NCBI GenBank assembly: GCA_002105175.1
Contig: MCGE01000004.1
Span: 62,001 to 126,000 of the forward strand
Origin: Absidia repens
Lineage: Eukaryota > Mucoromycota > Mucoromycetes > Mucorales > Cunninghamellaceae
Direction of reading: 5' to 3'
DNA length: 64,000 bases
A program made the position numbers and the translations under genes. Below, one piece after another: positions 34,360-47,984 of the stretch; positions within the stretch are counted from its first letter, which is position 1, and each line of letters starts with the position of its first letter. The notes under the pieces are model-generated. The model saw nothing but the letters and a program-made list of their open reading frames with translations, was not told where the DNA came from and ran no database searches.

Positions 34360-37046
34360 CTAAACAATGATTTTCGATTCAAGTGCTGGGAATTCTTCAA
34401 AGAACGCCTATAAAATGATAAACGGGAGAAGAGGAAGAGGGGTCAGTAAGCCTGATCGTGTTGTCCTTTTTGTTTTGACCTGTATAAAAACTTACCCATA
34501 ACAATCGAATTGAATGCTTGACATCATCAACACCACTTTGTTCTCGAATAGAATGCATACCTAATAAAAAAGGACGTTCCCATATGAAAATTTTTCATTA
34601 GTTCGCCCGCCCCAATCAACGTCATATTTTTTGCCGTTTGTCCAACTTACTTAATTGAGGGTTACCGATGTCTATAAAACACAAATACCAGATAGTTGTT
34701 CGTTAGTTATTTGACATGATCGTTTTCTATTGAGTTTTTACCGATAGTTCGAAGACCCAGTTTAGCAGAGAGCATAGGACCAATGGTGCTTCCACATGAA
34801 GAATCATTTCTAACAACAAATTCCTACACAAAAATACAACATAAATAAAACCATCATCTTCCCCTTCCGCGCAACTGTTGTCCTTACTTGAATAGGGATA
34901 CCATGTTTTTTAGCTAGCTCTTTCAATACAAGCGTTGTAACAGCAGTAGTGGCGTATCTCTAGTAATAATAAAAATAATAGTAATAGTAATAATAATAAT
35001 AATAAAGGCACGGTAAATATATTAATTCATTAATAGCATATTTTCATTCCATAGCCAACCTCCTATTCATTGTTCTTTTTTTTTTTTTTGCTCATACCTG
35101 ATTGGCGTTGATTTTGATGACAGTCCCTTGATGCATCAAAGGACGATGGTTTTCTTCATGCTTGTCAGCGTAGTTGGGATGGATAGCGTGAGCCATATCC
35201 GCACTAACGAGAACACTCTTATGGATGGATTCTTCAAACGCCGTAGATGACACATCAGGGGTACCAAGCACTTGTGTATTGGCCAATCGTTGAAGAGTAG
35301 TAGGTAAGAGATTCGAGTCCGCACCGTGCGCCGTCATGCTGCCCACTTCTTCATTGTCAAATAATGCCACCATACGGATGTTGGTATCTTTTTCCAAATC
35401 TTGCGCCATGATCAATGCTTGGATCGAGCAGTACGACATTTCAAGGTTATCCAGACGAGGCGAGAAGATAAATTCATTGCAAGCACCACCAACAGTCGAG
35501 CCCTTTAGAAAAAGAAAAAAAAAAGAAAAGTCAATTGAATGTATCGTATAGGTACCTGTCGATGATATATTACCTGAGTATCATAAAGAGCAAGTTCAAA
35601 GTCGCGAATTTGGCTGGCTGGAATAGATGCATCAACATACACAAACAAAATAAATTGAGTCGCGATTAACCATTTTCACTATCTTCTTCTCAGATCACTT
35701 ACGTTTCGTCTTCAATTCATCGGCCAAAACACGAATAAGCAAAGGATGATGACTGGCGTCGGCTTCGACATCGTCTTCCTTGGTGATTCCACTCAAAGCA
35801 CTAGAGAAAAAATCATCATCGGTCAGTATAAAATAAATTCAGTTTCCACATACCCATAATCGATTATTTACCTTTTGACTTCAGTGGCTAAAATGGGAGC
35901 AAGTTGGGTTTCTTTGTTGAAGGTGAACTAATCATCAATAATAAACAACGCAAAATTCAACCGATCAGTTCAGTTCAGTTTTTTTTTTTTTTTTTGGTTT
36001 CCTTATATCCTTACACCGTCATTGGCAGTACGATCCAAATGAATAGCAAGAGTAGGAATGCGAAGCAAGGGCCGATCCACCTTCACCAAAGTATGCTTGA
36101 AGGTACCATCTTCTTGTTCTACCAAGACACGACCAGCCACTGAAAGATCACGGTCAAACCATGTATGCCTAAAAAATAAAAGAGAAGAAATTTTGTTTAA
36201 CATTCTCATATGCTTTTTTTCTGTTTTCCACTTTCTCTCAAAGACACTTACCAAATACCGCCACCATAGGTTTGACAACCCACTTCCAAATAAGAAGATT
36301 TTTCTTTTTTCGAAACAGGCTTCAACTATAAAAAGTTCAAAAAAAAAAAAAAAAAAAAAGAGAGAGAGAGAGACGCGTAAGACATTTACTCAAAAACCGA
36401 TAATGATGTACTATATCCATGGAGGCAGAGGAACCTGACTTACCTTGAGACAGGGAGAATCGGTGTGAGCTCCGGTAATAGAAAACCCATTCCCAGGTTT
36501 ATATTGCCCACCAATGGCAAAGGCCACAAGAGCAGAACCGTTACGGGTAAAGTAGTACTTGCCTTGTTGCTTCAGTACACCATTATTCCAGCTATCACGT
36601 TCTTTGATTTCTTGATATCCTGCCTTTAAGAGAAAAGTGAGAGGAAGATCAATGGACAGCACATACATACAAACCCCCCTCCCTTCCCCAATACCTAAAC
36701 AAAAGCGGTTTGCACTTTGCCTTGATGTATTACCTTTTTTAAGAGTTCGGCAGCTTCAAAAGTCGCATGGAACGGTGAAGGGGATTTGTTGATATAGTCG
36801 ATCAGGTTGAGAGCTATAAAAAAAAAAAAAAAAAAAAAAAGGTGAGGGAGTGGGAGTCAAGTTAGTGTCAATCAGTTATGTGTATGCTTCACCCTTGCTT
36901 TTCGTGTTTTGTGGATCTTTTTTTTCTTTTTCTTACCTTCTTGAGGAACACTGGGGTTAAACTACCAAATCGAAGGATAAGAAATAGTAAGTTTCAACGT
37001 TGACTGTATCAATGACGAGTCATTGAATGTTATATCTTACCGCCAT
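34360..37046 (-). CDS. DNPEP: Aspartyl aminopeptidase, peptidase family M18
   Basis: Zinc aminopeptidase that removes N-terminal Asp/Glu; cytosolic, related to vacuolar Ape1 and yeast Ape4. Fifteen minus exons: 37046-37041, 36961-36937, 36813-36734, 36623-36444, 36325-36252, 36168-36015, 35927-35872, 35800-35703, 35617-35574, 35502-35098, 34959-34888, 34823-34742, 34671-34651, 34560-34496, 34407-34360; 1410 nt, 469 residues, all in frame. Seen motifs: [10 protein letters not shown] (zinc His/Asp), [28 protein letters not shown] (catalytic Glu pair), [24 protein letters not shown] and the C-terminal zinc His in SMHSIRE. Length matches the family (about 470). No vacuolar propeptide is present, so the cytosolic form is favoured. 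The first exon codes only Met-Ala. Confidence 0.95.
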
Positions 37047-37361
37047 CTTTCTTTATTGGTCAAACTTGGGAGAAGAAAAAATAAAAAAAAAAGAGGAAGA
37101 AAAAATCGAATCAAAATGGGAATTTATTCCTTTTTTCGCACGGGAAATGTTTGTCCCATTTTAATCGCCGCTTTTTTTTAGGTGGTCTTGTATAGACATC
37201 ATAAGGGGCAAAGTATATGATATAAAAAAATAAGGCAAAACACTGTAAATGATATAAAAGGGAATATTTTTTATTGTTTTGTAAAGAAATAAAAATCAAA
37301 TAAATCTACACCAATATAACTATTACTAAAAACCAAGCTGTACAGAAGGAGGCGGGAATGA
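37047..37361. other. Gap between aminopeptidase start and INTS11 stop
   Basis: 315 bp. Poly-A/T sequence, the aminopeptidase 5' flank and the INTS11 3' flank (complement of AATAAA near 37285). No gene. Confidence 0.6.
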
Positions 37362-39489
37362 TCATCGTCGTTTTTCATAGATAGCCAAGTTGACAGCCCC
37401 AAGAATATAGCTAGCCAGGTCTTCGTCAACGTAATCCCATTGGATTGTCAGAGTATTCATATTGGTTGAAGGTATCTTTGATGATTCGTGAGTGCCCGAG
37501 GTTATTTTGTTGTTGCAAGTCAATAACACGCTTTTGATTTTGATGCTGTCGTCCGTTCGCTCCATCACCAATGAATCTGTGTTCTTGAGCACTTGAGATA
37601 TTCCAATGTAGATAGAATCCAGGACCCGTCGTCGAATCATATTGTCCTTTTCGTCTTGTTCGTAGTGTTCATCTGATGCCAGCATGGTAATGAAGTAGTT
37701 CGGATCATACGTCTTTTCCACTTGAAAGATGACCGGTTTTGTGAGAAGGGGTGGTGTATCGTCAGGAGTGGTTGGGTTACTGCTGTCTGGCGATGCCTTT
37801 ACTGAAGTTGATGTTGATTCTCCTGCCGATAAAGAAGTCGATGACGACGATGAAGAAGAAGTCTGCGCTGTTGCTCTGTTGAGTTGTTGTTGGTAATATT
37901 CTTTGGTGACAATGTCCACACTTTTTGGCATATCTCCCTGATACGTCATGAGAAGGACACCGTTGATGGGTATCAATGAAGGAGGCTGTAACGCCTGTTG
38001 TTGTTCCATTGTCAGCGACGGCGTCATCAAAGAACTGTTGTAGTCGGTTGTTTCTTGATCGTCATCCACATCCATTTTACTTTGTTGCTGGCGGTCCACC
38101 ATCACAATGCTGTCACGTTGCCGTTGCTGTTGTTCTTTCCAGTGTTTCTTCAGTAAGTCCGAGCTGATTCTACCAGGTATGTCCATGGACGTTTCGATGT
38201 TGATGCTGACACCATTAGCCGGATTCAAACAGGGGATACCAAATTCCTTCATCACCTTGCTTTTCAAGAAATCCATTTGCCCACGTTCACCATGGACCAG
38301 TACCACATGTTTTGGTTCCGAGTTGCGAATCAATTGCATAATCCCCTTGGCATCAGCATGCGCACTAAACGATAGATTCCGGACTTGCAAGTTGACGTTG
38401 ATTTTCGTAAAGTGATCCACCTCCACCACCTTCTGACCCGACAGCACCTTGGCACCGACCGTTCCCGCCACGCAGAAGCCCGGCATGATGACCATGTTCT
38501 TTGGATCCGGGGCAAATTTCTTGAAGATATCCAGTGACGTACCTTGATGCAGCATACCAGGTGTTGCAAAAACCACCATTGGTCCAGGATGATCCATGTA
38601 TTTCCGATTCCAAGGCTGGATGTGTTTAAAGTCAAACATATTGCGCTGTACAAAGGTCGATTTGATTTTCTGATTGGTCCAATTGATAAAGAGCTTGTAG
38701 TATTCAATGGCACGTTCTGTCAACCCCGTCGAGAAGTACACCGGCACCTTGAGATCCATGCGTTCCCAGTATGATTCGATTAAGATACAGAGCTCCTGAG
38801 CCCGTCCAAGCGCAAAACACGGAATCACCACCTTCCCACCACCGGCCACACAGTCATGCACCTTTTGTAAAAAATCGCGTTCTCTTGAGCGTTTCGAGTC
38901 CCGAATCGTCGTGCCGTATGTACTTTCAGTGATCAACACGTCCGGCCGTAGTTTATCGATCCATGCCGACCCCAAATGTCGATCAGGAGTCATGTTGTAA
39001 TCGCCCGTATACACCACCGATTCTTGTCCCACCTTGGCATAGATCATGGCAGCCCCCAGGACATGCCCCGCATAATAAGCCTTGATTTCCAGTTCGTCGT
39101 CCACATAGATCGTTTGATGTAGTTGTATAGGGATTACTTTCTTCATGCACGCCTTGATCATATCCGATGTAAAAAAATTCGTTTCGCCTTTGCGGTCCAC
39201 ACTGATCTTGCGGTAATCCTCAAGTAATAATGGGCAAATAGCCTTGGTGGGATGTGTCATGTAAATGGGTCCGTCGTAACCAAGCATTTCGGTAAAATAG
39301 GGAAGCGCACCACAGTGATCGAGATGGAAATGGCTGATAATGATACAATCGATGATGTCAGTGAAGTTGCCTTGTTTTGAAATGTACGTAAAATCAGGAA
39401 ACCGGCGATGATCGTTGTAACCCATGTGGAAGCCTGCAAGCCAAAACAAAGAGAGGAAAGGTATTAGATCATGCTCGATGTGATACGGG

Positions 39490-39522
<33 letters not shown>

Positions 39523-39706
39523 TAAGATTTGGGAATCTATCTTACCACAATCAAACATGATATTCTTGGTGCCAATGGTGACAAGTATACAACTGCGGCC
39601 TACATCTTGACCTAAAATATAACACAGTCAGCCAATGAAAGGGGGGTTTTGTTGGTATTCTATAAAGAATCTTACCTGCACCGAGTGGGACGATTCGTAT
39701 TGTCAT
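37362..39706 (-). CDS. INTS11: Integrator complex subunit 11 (metallo-beta-lactamase/beta-CASP RNA endonuclease)
   Basis: Predicted endonuclease of the Integrator complex, paralogue of CPSF73. Minus exons: 39706-39676, 39611-39546, 39433-37362; 2169 nt, 722 residues. Motifs in order: [34 protein letters not shown] (67-72), [23 protein letters not shown], the beta-CASP block [60 protein letters not shown] and VLVHGE. The [13 protein letters not shown] and MTPDRHLG phrases are diagnostic for INTS11 and differ from CPSF73. All zinc-ligand motifs are kept, so catalysis should be possible. The C-terminus (about 470-720) is family-like at the end ([19 protein letters not shown]) but has Gln- and Ser/Thr-rich inserts. 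No breaks. Confidence 0.95.
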
Positions 39707-40451
39707 TATTTAGTAACAAAGGTAAGTAGGTAAAAAGCAAAATGGCTAAAAAAAAAAAAAAAAAAGTCGGAGACCTGGCAGACCAAAAAAAAAAAAAAAA
39801 AATCAAACCAAAATATTAAAGACCCGCTGGAAGTGTACTGTTGCATTATATCGATTGCTTCGAAATGTAAAATCACGGTGGAGTAACTGTGAGTATCTTC
39901 TTTTACGAATTCATGTATAATCTAAGAATTATTATCTTTTTTAATCCATATGCGATAATTTTAACTTGAGATATTAGACAAATTATATAATAAATTTTAA
40001 TATGGCGATCACGAAGAAGAAAGAGAACACTGCCGAATTGTTGAGCGCAAGCATACGAAAAGTATTTTGATGGAGCAACAATGACGCCTTTTGATAGGGT
40101 ATACTATGATGACAAGTCTGGGGACGTTCAGGGTGCCACCATTCTTGCAGGAACTTGACCATATTACAGGCCTGGAAAAAATTCGGGTATTCGGGTATAT
40201 GAATCCAAGATATAAATGATAGTGTGGTGATCAGAATCACCAAGCGACAATCACCACTACAATTTTTTTTTGCATCTGATTTTTTTGATCATCGCATAGT
40301 GAGATGGATTTTAGGCTTCCGGGAGCCCTGAGTGTCCCTGGCGTTGGGAGTGTCCAATTAAAATCGCAGAAGCGGGGATTTGTATATTTAAACTTGCTCT
40401 CTCTTTCTCGTTTTATGTTTTTTTTCTTTGTTTCTCTTCAAACAAATAACT
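39707..40451. other. Divergent upstream region of INTS11 and ECT1
   Basis: About 745 bp between divergent starts. Two A-rich runs near 39747-39800, AT-rich middle, and a TATATTTAAA sequence at 40383-40392 before a CTCTCTCTTTCTC tract leading into ECT1. No coding signal I would defend. Confidence 0.55.
40383..40392 (+). promoter_or_regulatory. TATA-like element of ECT1
   Basis: TATATTTAAA about 60 bases before the ECT1 ATG, followed by a pyrimidine-rich leader. Confidence 0.35.
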
Positions 40452-42164
<1,713 letters not shown>

Positions 42165-42895
42165 TCATCAGAAATTAGTTTACCCCAATCCCATCCATAT
42201 CAGTGATAGAACTCACCCTCCTTTTATTATATATATTTCTTTATTGTCTTTCATAATAAACGCACTCTTGTTATATATATATAATGGCCCCAATGTTTAT
42301 GATTCTCGGAAAAGAATAGTATTTTAGAGGAATACTGGATATGATATGATGGTGGTGGGCATTAAATAAAAGCTACAGAAAATGCTAAGGATAATAGACT
42401 ATGCTGTGGTGAAGGCTTTTTCTTATGCTTATGCAATAAAAGCAATCACGGACAGGATCAGCGGTTTGTTGTGGATCAAAAAAAAAAAATACAGAGTGAT
42501 GTGGGCGTCATACATCGAAAAGGCTTGAATTTGGAAAATCGGGGGGAGGTGTAGCTTGTGCGATAAGTGCCAGGCGATGGATTGTAAATATAATATTGAC
42601 GTATTTTGTGTCAACAGTAAAACCTCGTGACATTGAAGTAAGAGATGACTTTATTCAAAAGCCCATTTTACATTGAGCTACTATATGTTTGGGTCATCAC
42701 TCCAACTTTGTACTGTACAAGAAAAAAAAAAAGCTTCGGGATGTATTCAAGCATTGCACACTTCTCAAAAAAAAAAAAAGGTTCAGAGGTGGCGTATAGA
42801 GAATGAGCTAGAAAGCAAGTGTTTGATAGGCCACTTGCAAAACAATGTATTTGCGTTATGACGCACTATCTTAATGAGTCAGAGAATGGCTGAAA
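42165..42895. other. ECT1 3' flank
   Basis: AATAAACGC at about 42257 is a likely poly(A) signal. Beyond it the sequence is AT-rich with A runs (42478-42490, 42722-42735, 42766-42779) and no supported gene. Confidence 0.55.
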
Positions 42896-43535
42896 AATGG
42901 ATATATTTTATTGCAGCATACAGTACAGCACAGGATAAATACTGAACTATAGTACGTGATTAGGAATCCAGGTGAAGCAGCATGAGAGACTACTGTGAGA
43001 TTTGAAGAACGGGCAACACTAATTTAAAATGATAACGGCAAGGTTGGAACTAATGTACTGTATAAGACATGGGAGGGAAAATTATAAAGGAGTAACCTTC
43101 ATTGAAGCATAATATACAGCCAACGCTAATCAAAAGGTGGTAATGGTAGAAAAGATAAGTATGTATTGCACAAGACATTAGGGAGACTGCTGGGTCATTT
43201 TCATTGAAGTATGTGAAAAGAAGCATATTTTATTCAGATGCAGTTATAAACTAAGGACAAACTGATGCTAAACTAAGCTAATGAAGACTACCAAAAGCCA
43301 ACTAAATGGTAGGTCCAAAATCCTGAATCCAAATTGAAAGGGCTTCCCCAAGCATCCTGTAATCCCTAAGCCGAAACTCCTTCTAAACTAGTCCTGACAC
43401 TGATCTAAGTCCAATAGAACCTAAAAAGGTTAATGATGAAGCAAAAAAGTAGAAAAAGAAAAGGAGAAGAAAGAAAGAAAGAGCGAAAAAATAAAATGAG
43501 ACCAAATATAAAATCATGTGGGCGGGATTTAAATA
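42896..43535 (-). repeat. Interspersed repeat, family R1, copy D
   Basis: Reverse-oriented copy. Its right end reads ATGTGGGCGGGATTTAAA (complement of the CCCGCCCAC box) and its left end TATATTTTATTGCAGC (complement of the terminal AATAAAATATA box). Inner blocks include TAAGCTAATGAAGACT, AATCCTGAATCCAAATTG and AAACTAGTCCTGACACT. Confidence 0.8.
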
Positions 43536-43879
43536 TACTTTTTTGGACGCTGCTATGGCGAATTTTGGTCACAGTCGAATGGTTTGTCACTCACCACTTG
43601 GTACACCCACACACTCGCACACACACCCCTACTCGCCTCGCATTTAGATATGTGTCATTGTATTCTTTTTTTTGTGCTTAGTTTTCAGACATTTCACATT
43701 TTACATAGTGTGCTCATCCTTCCTTATTTTTTTTTATGTTATTTAGTTATTAAAGATAAGTATTTATTTTTAGTAAATTAAAAAGAACAGAAGAAAATAT
43801 AATATAATAAGGACTTAATCGTGATAATAAAAGTCTTAACAAAGATATGGCTCAAAAGAGGAAATCATTATATATAGAT
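43536..43879. other. Region between R1 copy D and the Cys-rich protein gene
   Basis: A CACACTCGCACACACACC patch near 43608-43625 and T-rich sequence; the 3' flank of the minus-strand gene that stops at 43880. No gene. Confidence 0.5.
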
Positions 43880-44633
43880 TTAAACAGCGACCAAAAAGGC
43901 ACCCATTACTGTCAAAGCCATCGTGGCTGTGGTGCCAATAGTGAAGACATTGGTAGAAGCAGCCATGTTATGATGTTGGAATCCTTCCTTACCCTTGTTG
44001 AAATCTCCGTGCATGTCATTATCGCGACGGAATTCTTCACGAGGAGGTTCTGGCATCATGGGAGGATGGCTATCACCGCCCATAAATCCTATATAGTAAT
44101 AAAAAAGGGAATGTTATGCTCTGCAAACTCCGACTTTTTTTTTTGTGGTCATTACCAGGTTCAGGACCATCCTTTTTAGAACCGTGGCTACCGTGGTTAC
44201 CACCATGACCTCCACGACCTTCACCTTCACGACCTTCTTCACCATGATGGCTACTAAGAGAAGCTTCGGACCCAGCTAAACTCACTCCCATATCATCTTC
44301 AGCTGGGATTTCGTCTCTTTTAGCAAGAGCAAGTGGAGCGCGCATGGGTTCATTATTTTCAGAAACAGGCCAATTCTTGGTCAAACATGCATTGGTGCAT
44401 GAATCCATCTCATTTGTAGTACATCCTTGAAGACAGCTAAACATGTTGTCGGCTTCATGAAAAAAAAGAGAAGTTAAAACCATGCGAGCACTCACCACCC
44501 TTCATTGTCAGAAAAAAAAATTACCACAAGATTGGGCGCAAGCTACATCATTTGAGTTGCATTTACAGGTAGCAGCAGCGAATAAGACTTGGTGACTGAT
44601 CAAAGCAGTGGCAAAGGCAAAAAGGAACTTCAT
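43880..44633 (-). CDS. Small secreted Cys-rich protein, probably GPI-anchored
   Basis: Minus exons: 44633-44525, 44452-44156, 44088-43880; 615 nt, 204 residues. The N-terminus MKFLFAFATALISHQVLFAAA is a clear signal peptide. It is followed by a compact module of eight cysteines within about 40 residues (CKC, ACAQSC, FSCLQGC, DSCTNAC). The middle is Gly/His/Glu-rich (about 110-150, GREGEGRGGHGGNHG), and the protein ends with a hydrophobic tail (FTIGTTATMALTVMGAFLVAV) preceded by small residues, as in GPI-anchor signals. The eight Cys recall fungal CFEM-type proteins, but the spacing is tighter and I do not claim that family. Likely at the cell surface. A TATA-like box lies about 90 bases upstream. 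Confidence 0.75.
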
Positions 44634-44722
44634 TGTGATAGATATGATTATATTAGTAGAAGAAATAGAGATGAATTGATTGATGATAAGAAGAAGAAAA
44701 ATCTACCAAGAAACATGGTTTC

Positions 44723-44732
44723 TTATATAGCT
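44723..44732 (-). promoter_or_regulatory. TATA-like box of the Cys-rich protein gene
   Basis: On the minus strand the sequence reads GCTATATAAGA about 90-100 bases before the start codon at 44633. Confidence 0.5.
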
Positions 44733-45222
44733 TGAAATCATACACCCATTTTAATTGCACCGTTCAGTACAATCAGGACTATGGAGGTGCGAAAAAAAAA
44801 TTATAAGTATGATATATAAAAAATAAGGGAGTAGTCAGTTCAGACAAACATTGATTATTATAATGATATAAATGAACATTGCCCAATGATTTTATTTTAG
44901 TCGAGTCGATTCCCGAGTTTCAATTCAACCACGCTCTTCTAAAAAAAAGCAAACTAATCACACAAAACCCCTATTCACACAAAAACCAATGATCATACAG
45001 AGACAAGATAATAAAAACCAAAAAAGAATTGCTTTTTTTATTATTTCACATCCAAATTTTTAAAAAAAGACATCATAAAAATAAAATAAAAAAAGTAGAA
45101 TTTACAATAATGAGGAAGTAGGATAACAATAATAATAAAAGGGAAGGGGGGGGGAATAAAATAAAAGAATACTAACAGTAGATCTCATTGAAATATACTA
45201 ATGATGGAGAGGGAAAAACTAT
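44733..45222. other. Gap between the Cys-rich protein gene and PDI
   Basis: About 490 bp of A-rich sequence, probably the far promoter of the Cys-rich protein and the 3' flank of PDI (complement of AATAAA-like motifs around 45025-45140). No coding signal. Confidence 0.55.
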
Positions 45223-46842
45223 CTAAAGTTCGTCATGATCAGCGGCTTCAGCATCGGCTTTTTCTTCTTCGGCAGGCGCAGCGACGTCCAATTTGAATGA
45301 CTTGTCAGTGACTTGTTCATTGATGAATTTGACCAAATCTTCGTAAGAGCGATCGCCGTTGTAGTCAATCATTTCATTTGTTTCCGCCTTGAAGAATTTA
45401 AGAGTAGGGAAACCTTCGACTTGGAAACCACCTTCAGGGGGATATCGTTGTCAATACCGTCGAGCTTGGCAATCACCACATTATTGTCCTTGATGCCCTT
45501 GATTTGTTCACCCAACTTTTCCCATGTAGGGGCCAAATTCTTGCAGTGACCACACCAGGGAGCATAGACTTCCAAAAACACATCCTTTGACTTGTCCAAC
45601 ACAATATCCTTGAATTGAGAACCCACCACAACCTTGACAGGGCCATCGTTGGATTCAGGCACTTCGGCAGAGTTGAGAGAAGGTTCAACCACACCAGCGA
45701 GAACACGGTTCACAAAGTCATCAGCAGTTTCGGTGGTGAGATCAGAGGTGGTGTAGGGGTACTTGGCAGCGGTGTCTAAATCTTGAATAGCAAACGCAGG
45801 GAAGTTTTCAGCCTTGAGACCGACGTTGGAAGCATGGCCACCATACTTGGCACCATCAATGTGAACCAAATTGATCTTGCCCTTGTACTTTTCGGCGACG
45901 GGTCGGAGAATGGTATCGAACTTGGCACGGTCTTCGCTGTTGGAGGTAAAGACGAAACCTAACTTCAAGCCAGATTCCATGTAGGTACCAAAGTTTTCAG
46001 CATCGACTTGATCCAAAAGAGGAATAGAGTTGCTCTTGACAAAGCTGGTCCAGTCTTCATCCTTCACGGCAGCACCAGTCAAGTCCACACGCTTTTCGTC
46101 AAAGTCCTTGTAGAGTACTAAGGCAGGGAATTCCTTGATATTTTCATCCTTGGCCAATTGTTCATCGCTCACCACACCAAAGGTGAAGTCATCACGGAGT
46201 TGGTTAGCCAAAGTGTCAAAGGCAGCCTTGTTTTCCTTGTCATCTTCCTTTAAGTAGGCGACCACGACAACACGGTCAGAGTCCTTGAAGCTGGCCAAAG
46301 CGGACGCTTCAGTCACGTCAGACACAGCAGGGAGGGATTGCTTCTTCATGTAGCTGACAATGCCTGCTTGCTTGCGAGCACCACGGTATTCACTAGCTTC
46401 ACCATTGCGGAACACCTTGAGGGTAGGGTAACCTTGCACACCATGCTCTTGACAAATAGCTTCGTTTTCGGTACAGTCCACCTTGGCCAAAGGAATCTTA
46501 CCCTTCAATTCAGTGGCGGCCAATTCGTATTCAGGAGCTATATAGAAACCAACAAAAGACACGATGAATTAGCCATCACACGGTCGATATACACAATCTC
46601 GCTCTTGTTTCTAAACCCTGTTCTATTTCCCTATTGACAGTTACGTAATATGACTTACCGAGAGCTTTACAATGACCACACCAAGGAGCAAAGAATTCCA
46701 CAAGCATAATATCCTTATCCAATACTTCGTTGTTAAAGGTTTTGTCAGTCAAGGACAAGACATCACTGTCACTTGCCAACACAGTGGAGATAGAGGCGAA
46801 AGAGGCGGCGATAGCGGACCACAAAAGAGTTTTCTTAACCAT
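45223..46842 (-). CDS. PDI1: Protein disulfide isomerase, one apparent frameshift
   Basis: ER oxidoreductase with a-b-b'-a' thioredoxin folds. Minus exons: 46842-46659 and 46537-45223. It opens with a signal peptide (MVKKTLLWSAIAASFASISTVLA). The first active site is FFAPWCGHCKAL, split by the intron before APEYELAATELKG; the second is YAPWCGHCKNLAPTWEKLG near residue 385. The frame is open until KLDGIDNDIP; there GGGGG on plus (45437-45441) must be six bases for the protein to continue PEGGFQVEGFPTLKFFK and finish with an acidic tail and the ER-retention signal HDEL immediately before TAG at 45223. As written, the frame instead runs to a premature stop at 45369. The summed exon length (1499 nt) is one short of 500 codons. 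PDI is essential in fungi, so a one-base sequence error is the simplest reading. Confidence 0.95.
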
Positions 46843-47984
46843 GATGATGATGGGATAAAGTTGGAAGAAAAATTAAAAAAAAAAAAGGTAAAAAAGCAAA
46901 AAAAAAGGGAAGAATTTATTTTAAATGGATGGAATTTTTTTGTGGCGCCGTGAAATATGCTACTAAAAGTTAACTAGATAATAATAAATTGAGACGGCGA
47001 ATTAATCTATTGACCAATATAAACATCAAACATAGTTTTGCTACGTGGCCAAAGGTTCAGGTCGATGGTCATCCGGTCACATGATTCAGAATGGGAAGGA
47101 GAGCACAGATGTTTCTGATGTTGTTTGACACAGTGTTGGCTTAACACACACCGTTATGGTATGTATAGCTAGACACGCTAATACAGAACAAAAACGAGCG
47201 ATGTTCATAAGTTTGCAACTTGAAAGAAGGATATCATTCCACATTTAATTTTCCAGCTTCCAGTTTGGCAACAAGGCGCCCCCCAAAAAAGACAGCAATC
47301 ACACATGTCAAAATATGCCACATTTCAAACGCTACATATTTTCTAGCGATAAAATATGTATGGACAGTACTGAGGACTTTATCTTGTTTTTATGTTTTCT
47401 AGTTACACCCCGTATTGTTGTTACAATCACATTGACTCTAACATTTATTTCAGTTGCTTTTAAACAATAAGTAGAACGTACAGTACCGTAATTGTGTGAC
47501 ACTTTTTTCATTAAAAATTGTGAGCAACAGGGTACCATCATGCACTTTAAATCTTCGTATATGATTGGTCAGTGCATGAATTTTGCCTGCTATAACATCA
47601 TTTTTTTCCTGCCCTTTTTTTTTACACCCTTCCAGCATCATTATATCCAAGTCGATACTCCTCTCCCTCTCCGTCGCGGGTAATTCACAATCCCTTCTCA
47701 TAAAAAAAATAGATCGAAGACAATTACACTGTTGGCTAGAAGAATGTAAAAGAAGGCTGTAAGTGGTGACACAAACGCTGCAAAGCCTTGAGTAAAGCTG
47801 TAGCTTGGGCCTTCAATGACAACAAGCCAAAAATGATATTAAACTATCAGCCGCCACATAAAACATCCCAAATTACAAATTAAATAATAGTAAAAGACAA
47901 ACGATAAAATAATGACGAATGAATGTATTTTATTTCAAATGAATGATGGTACATAATAATAATATTAATAAAAAGGAATTATAA
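46843..47984. other. PDI upstream region and RPP40 3' flank
   Basis: About 1.1 kb. Poly-A just upstream of PDI (46876-46887), AT-rich middle, and AATAATAATATTAATAA motifs near 47956-47970 that would serve the minus-strand RPP40 3' end. No gene recognised on either strand. Confidence 0.55.

Noticed and set aside
37362..39706. Initial call as CPSF73/Ysh1
   Set aside because: The [13 protein letters not shown] and MTPDRHLG segments match INTS11, not CPSF73.
46960..47060. CCAAT and CGTGG sequences upstream of PDI resembling an unfolded-protein-response element
   Set aside because: The spacing (about 27 bases) does not fit the CCAAT-N9-CCACG element, and no UPRE consensus was found.
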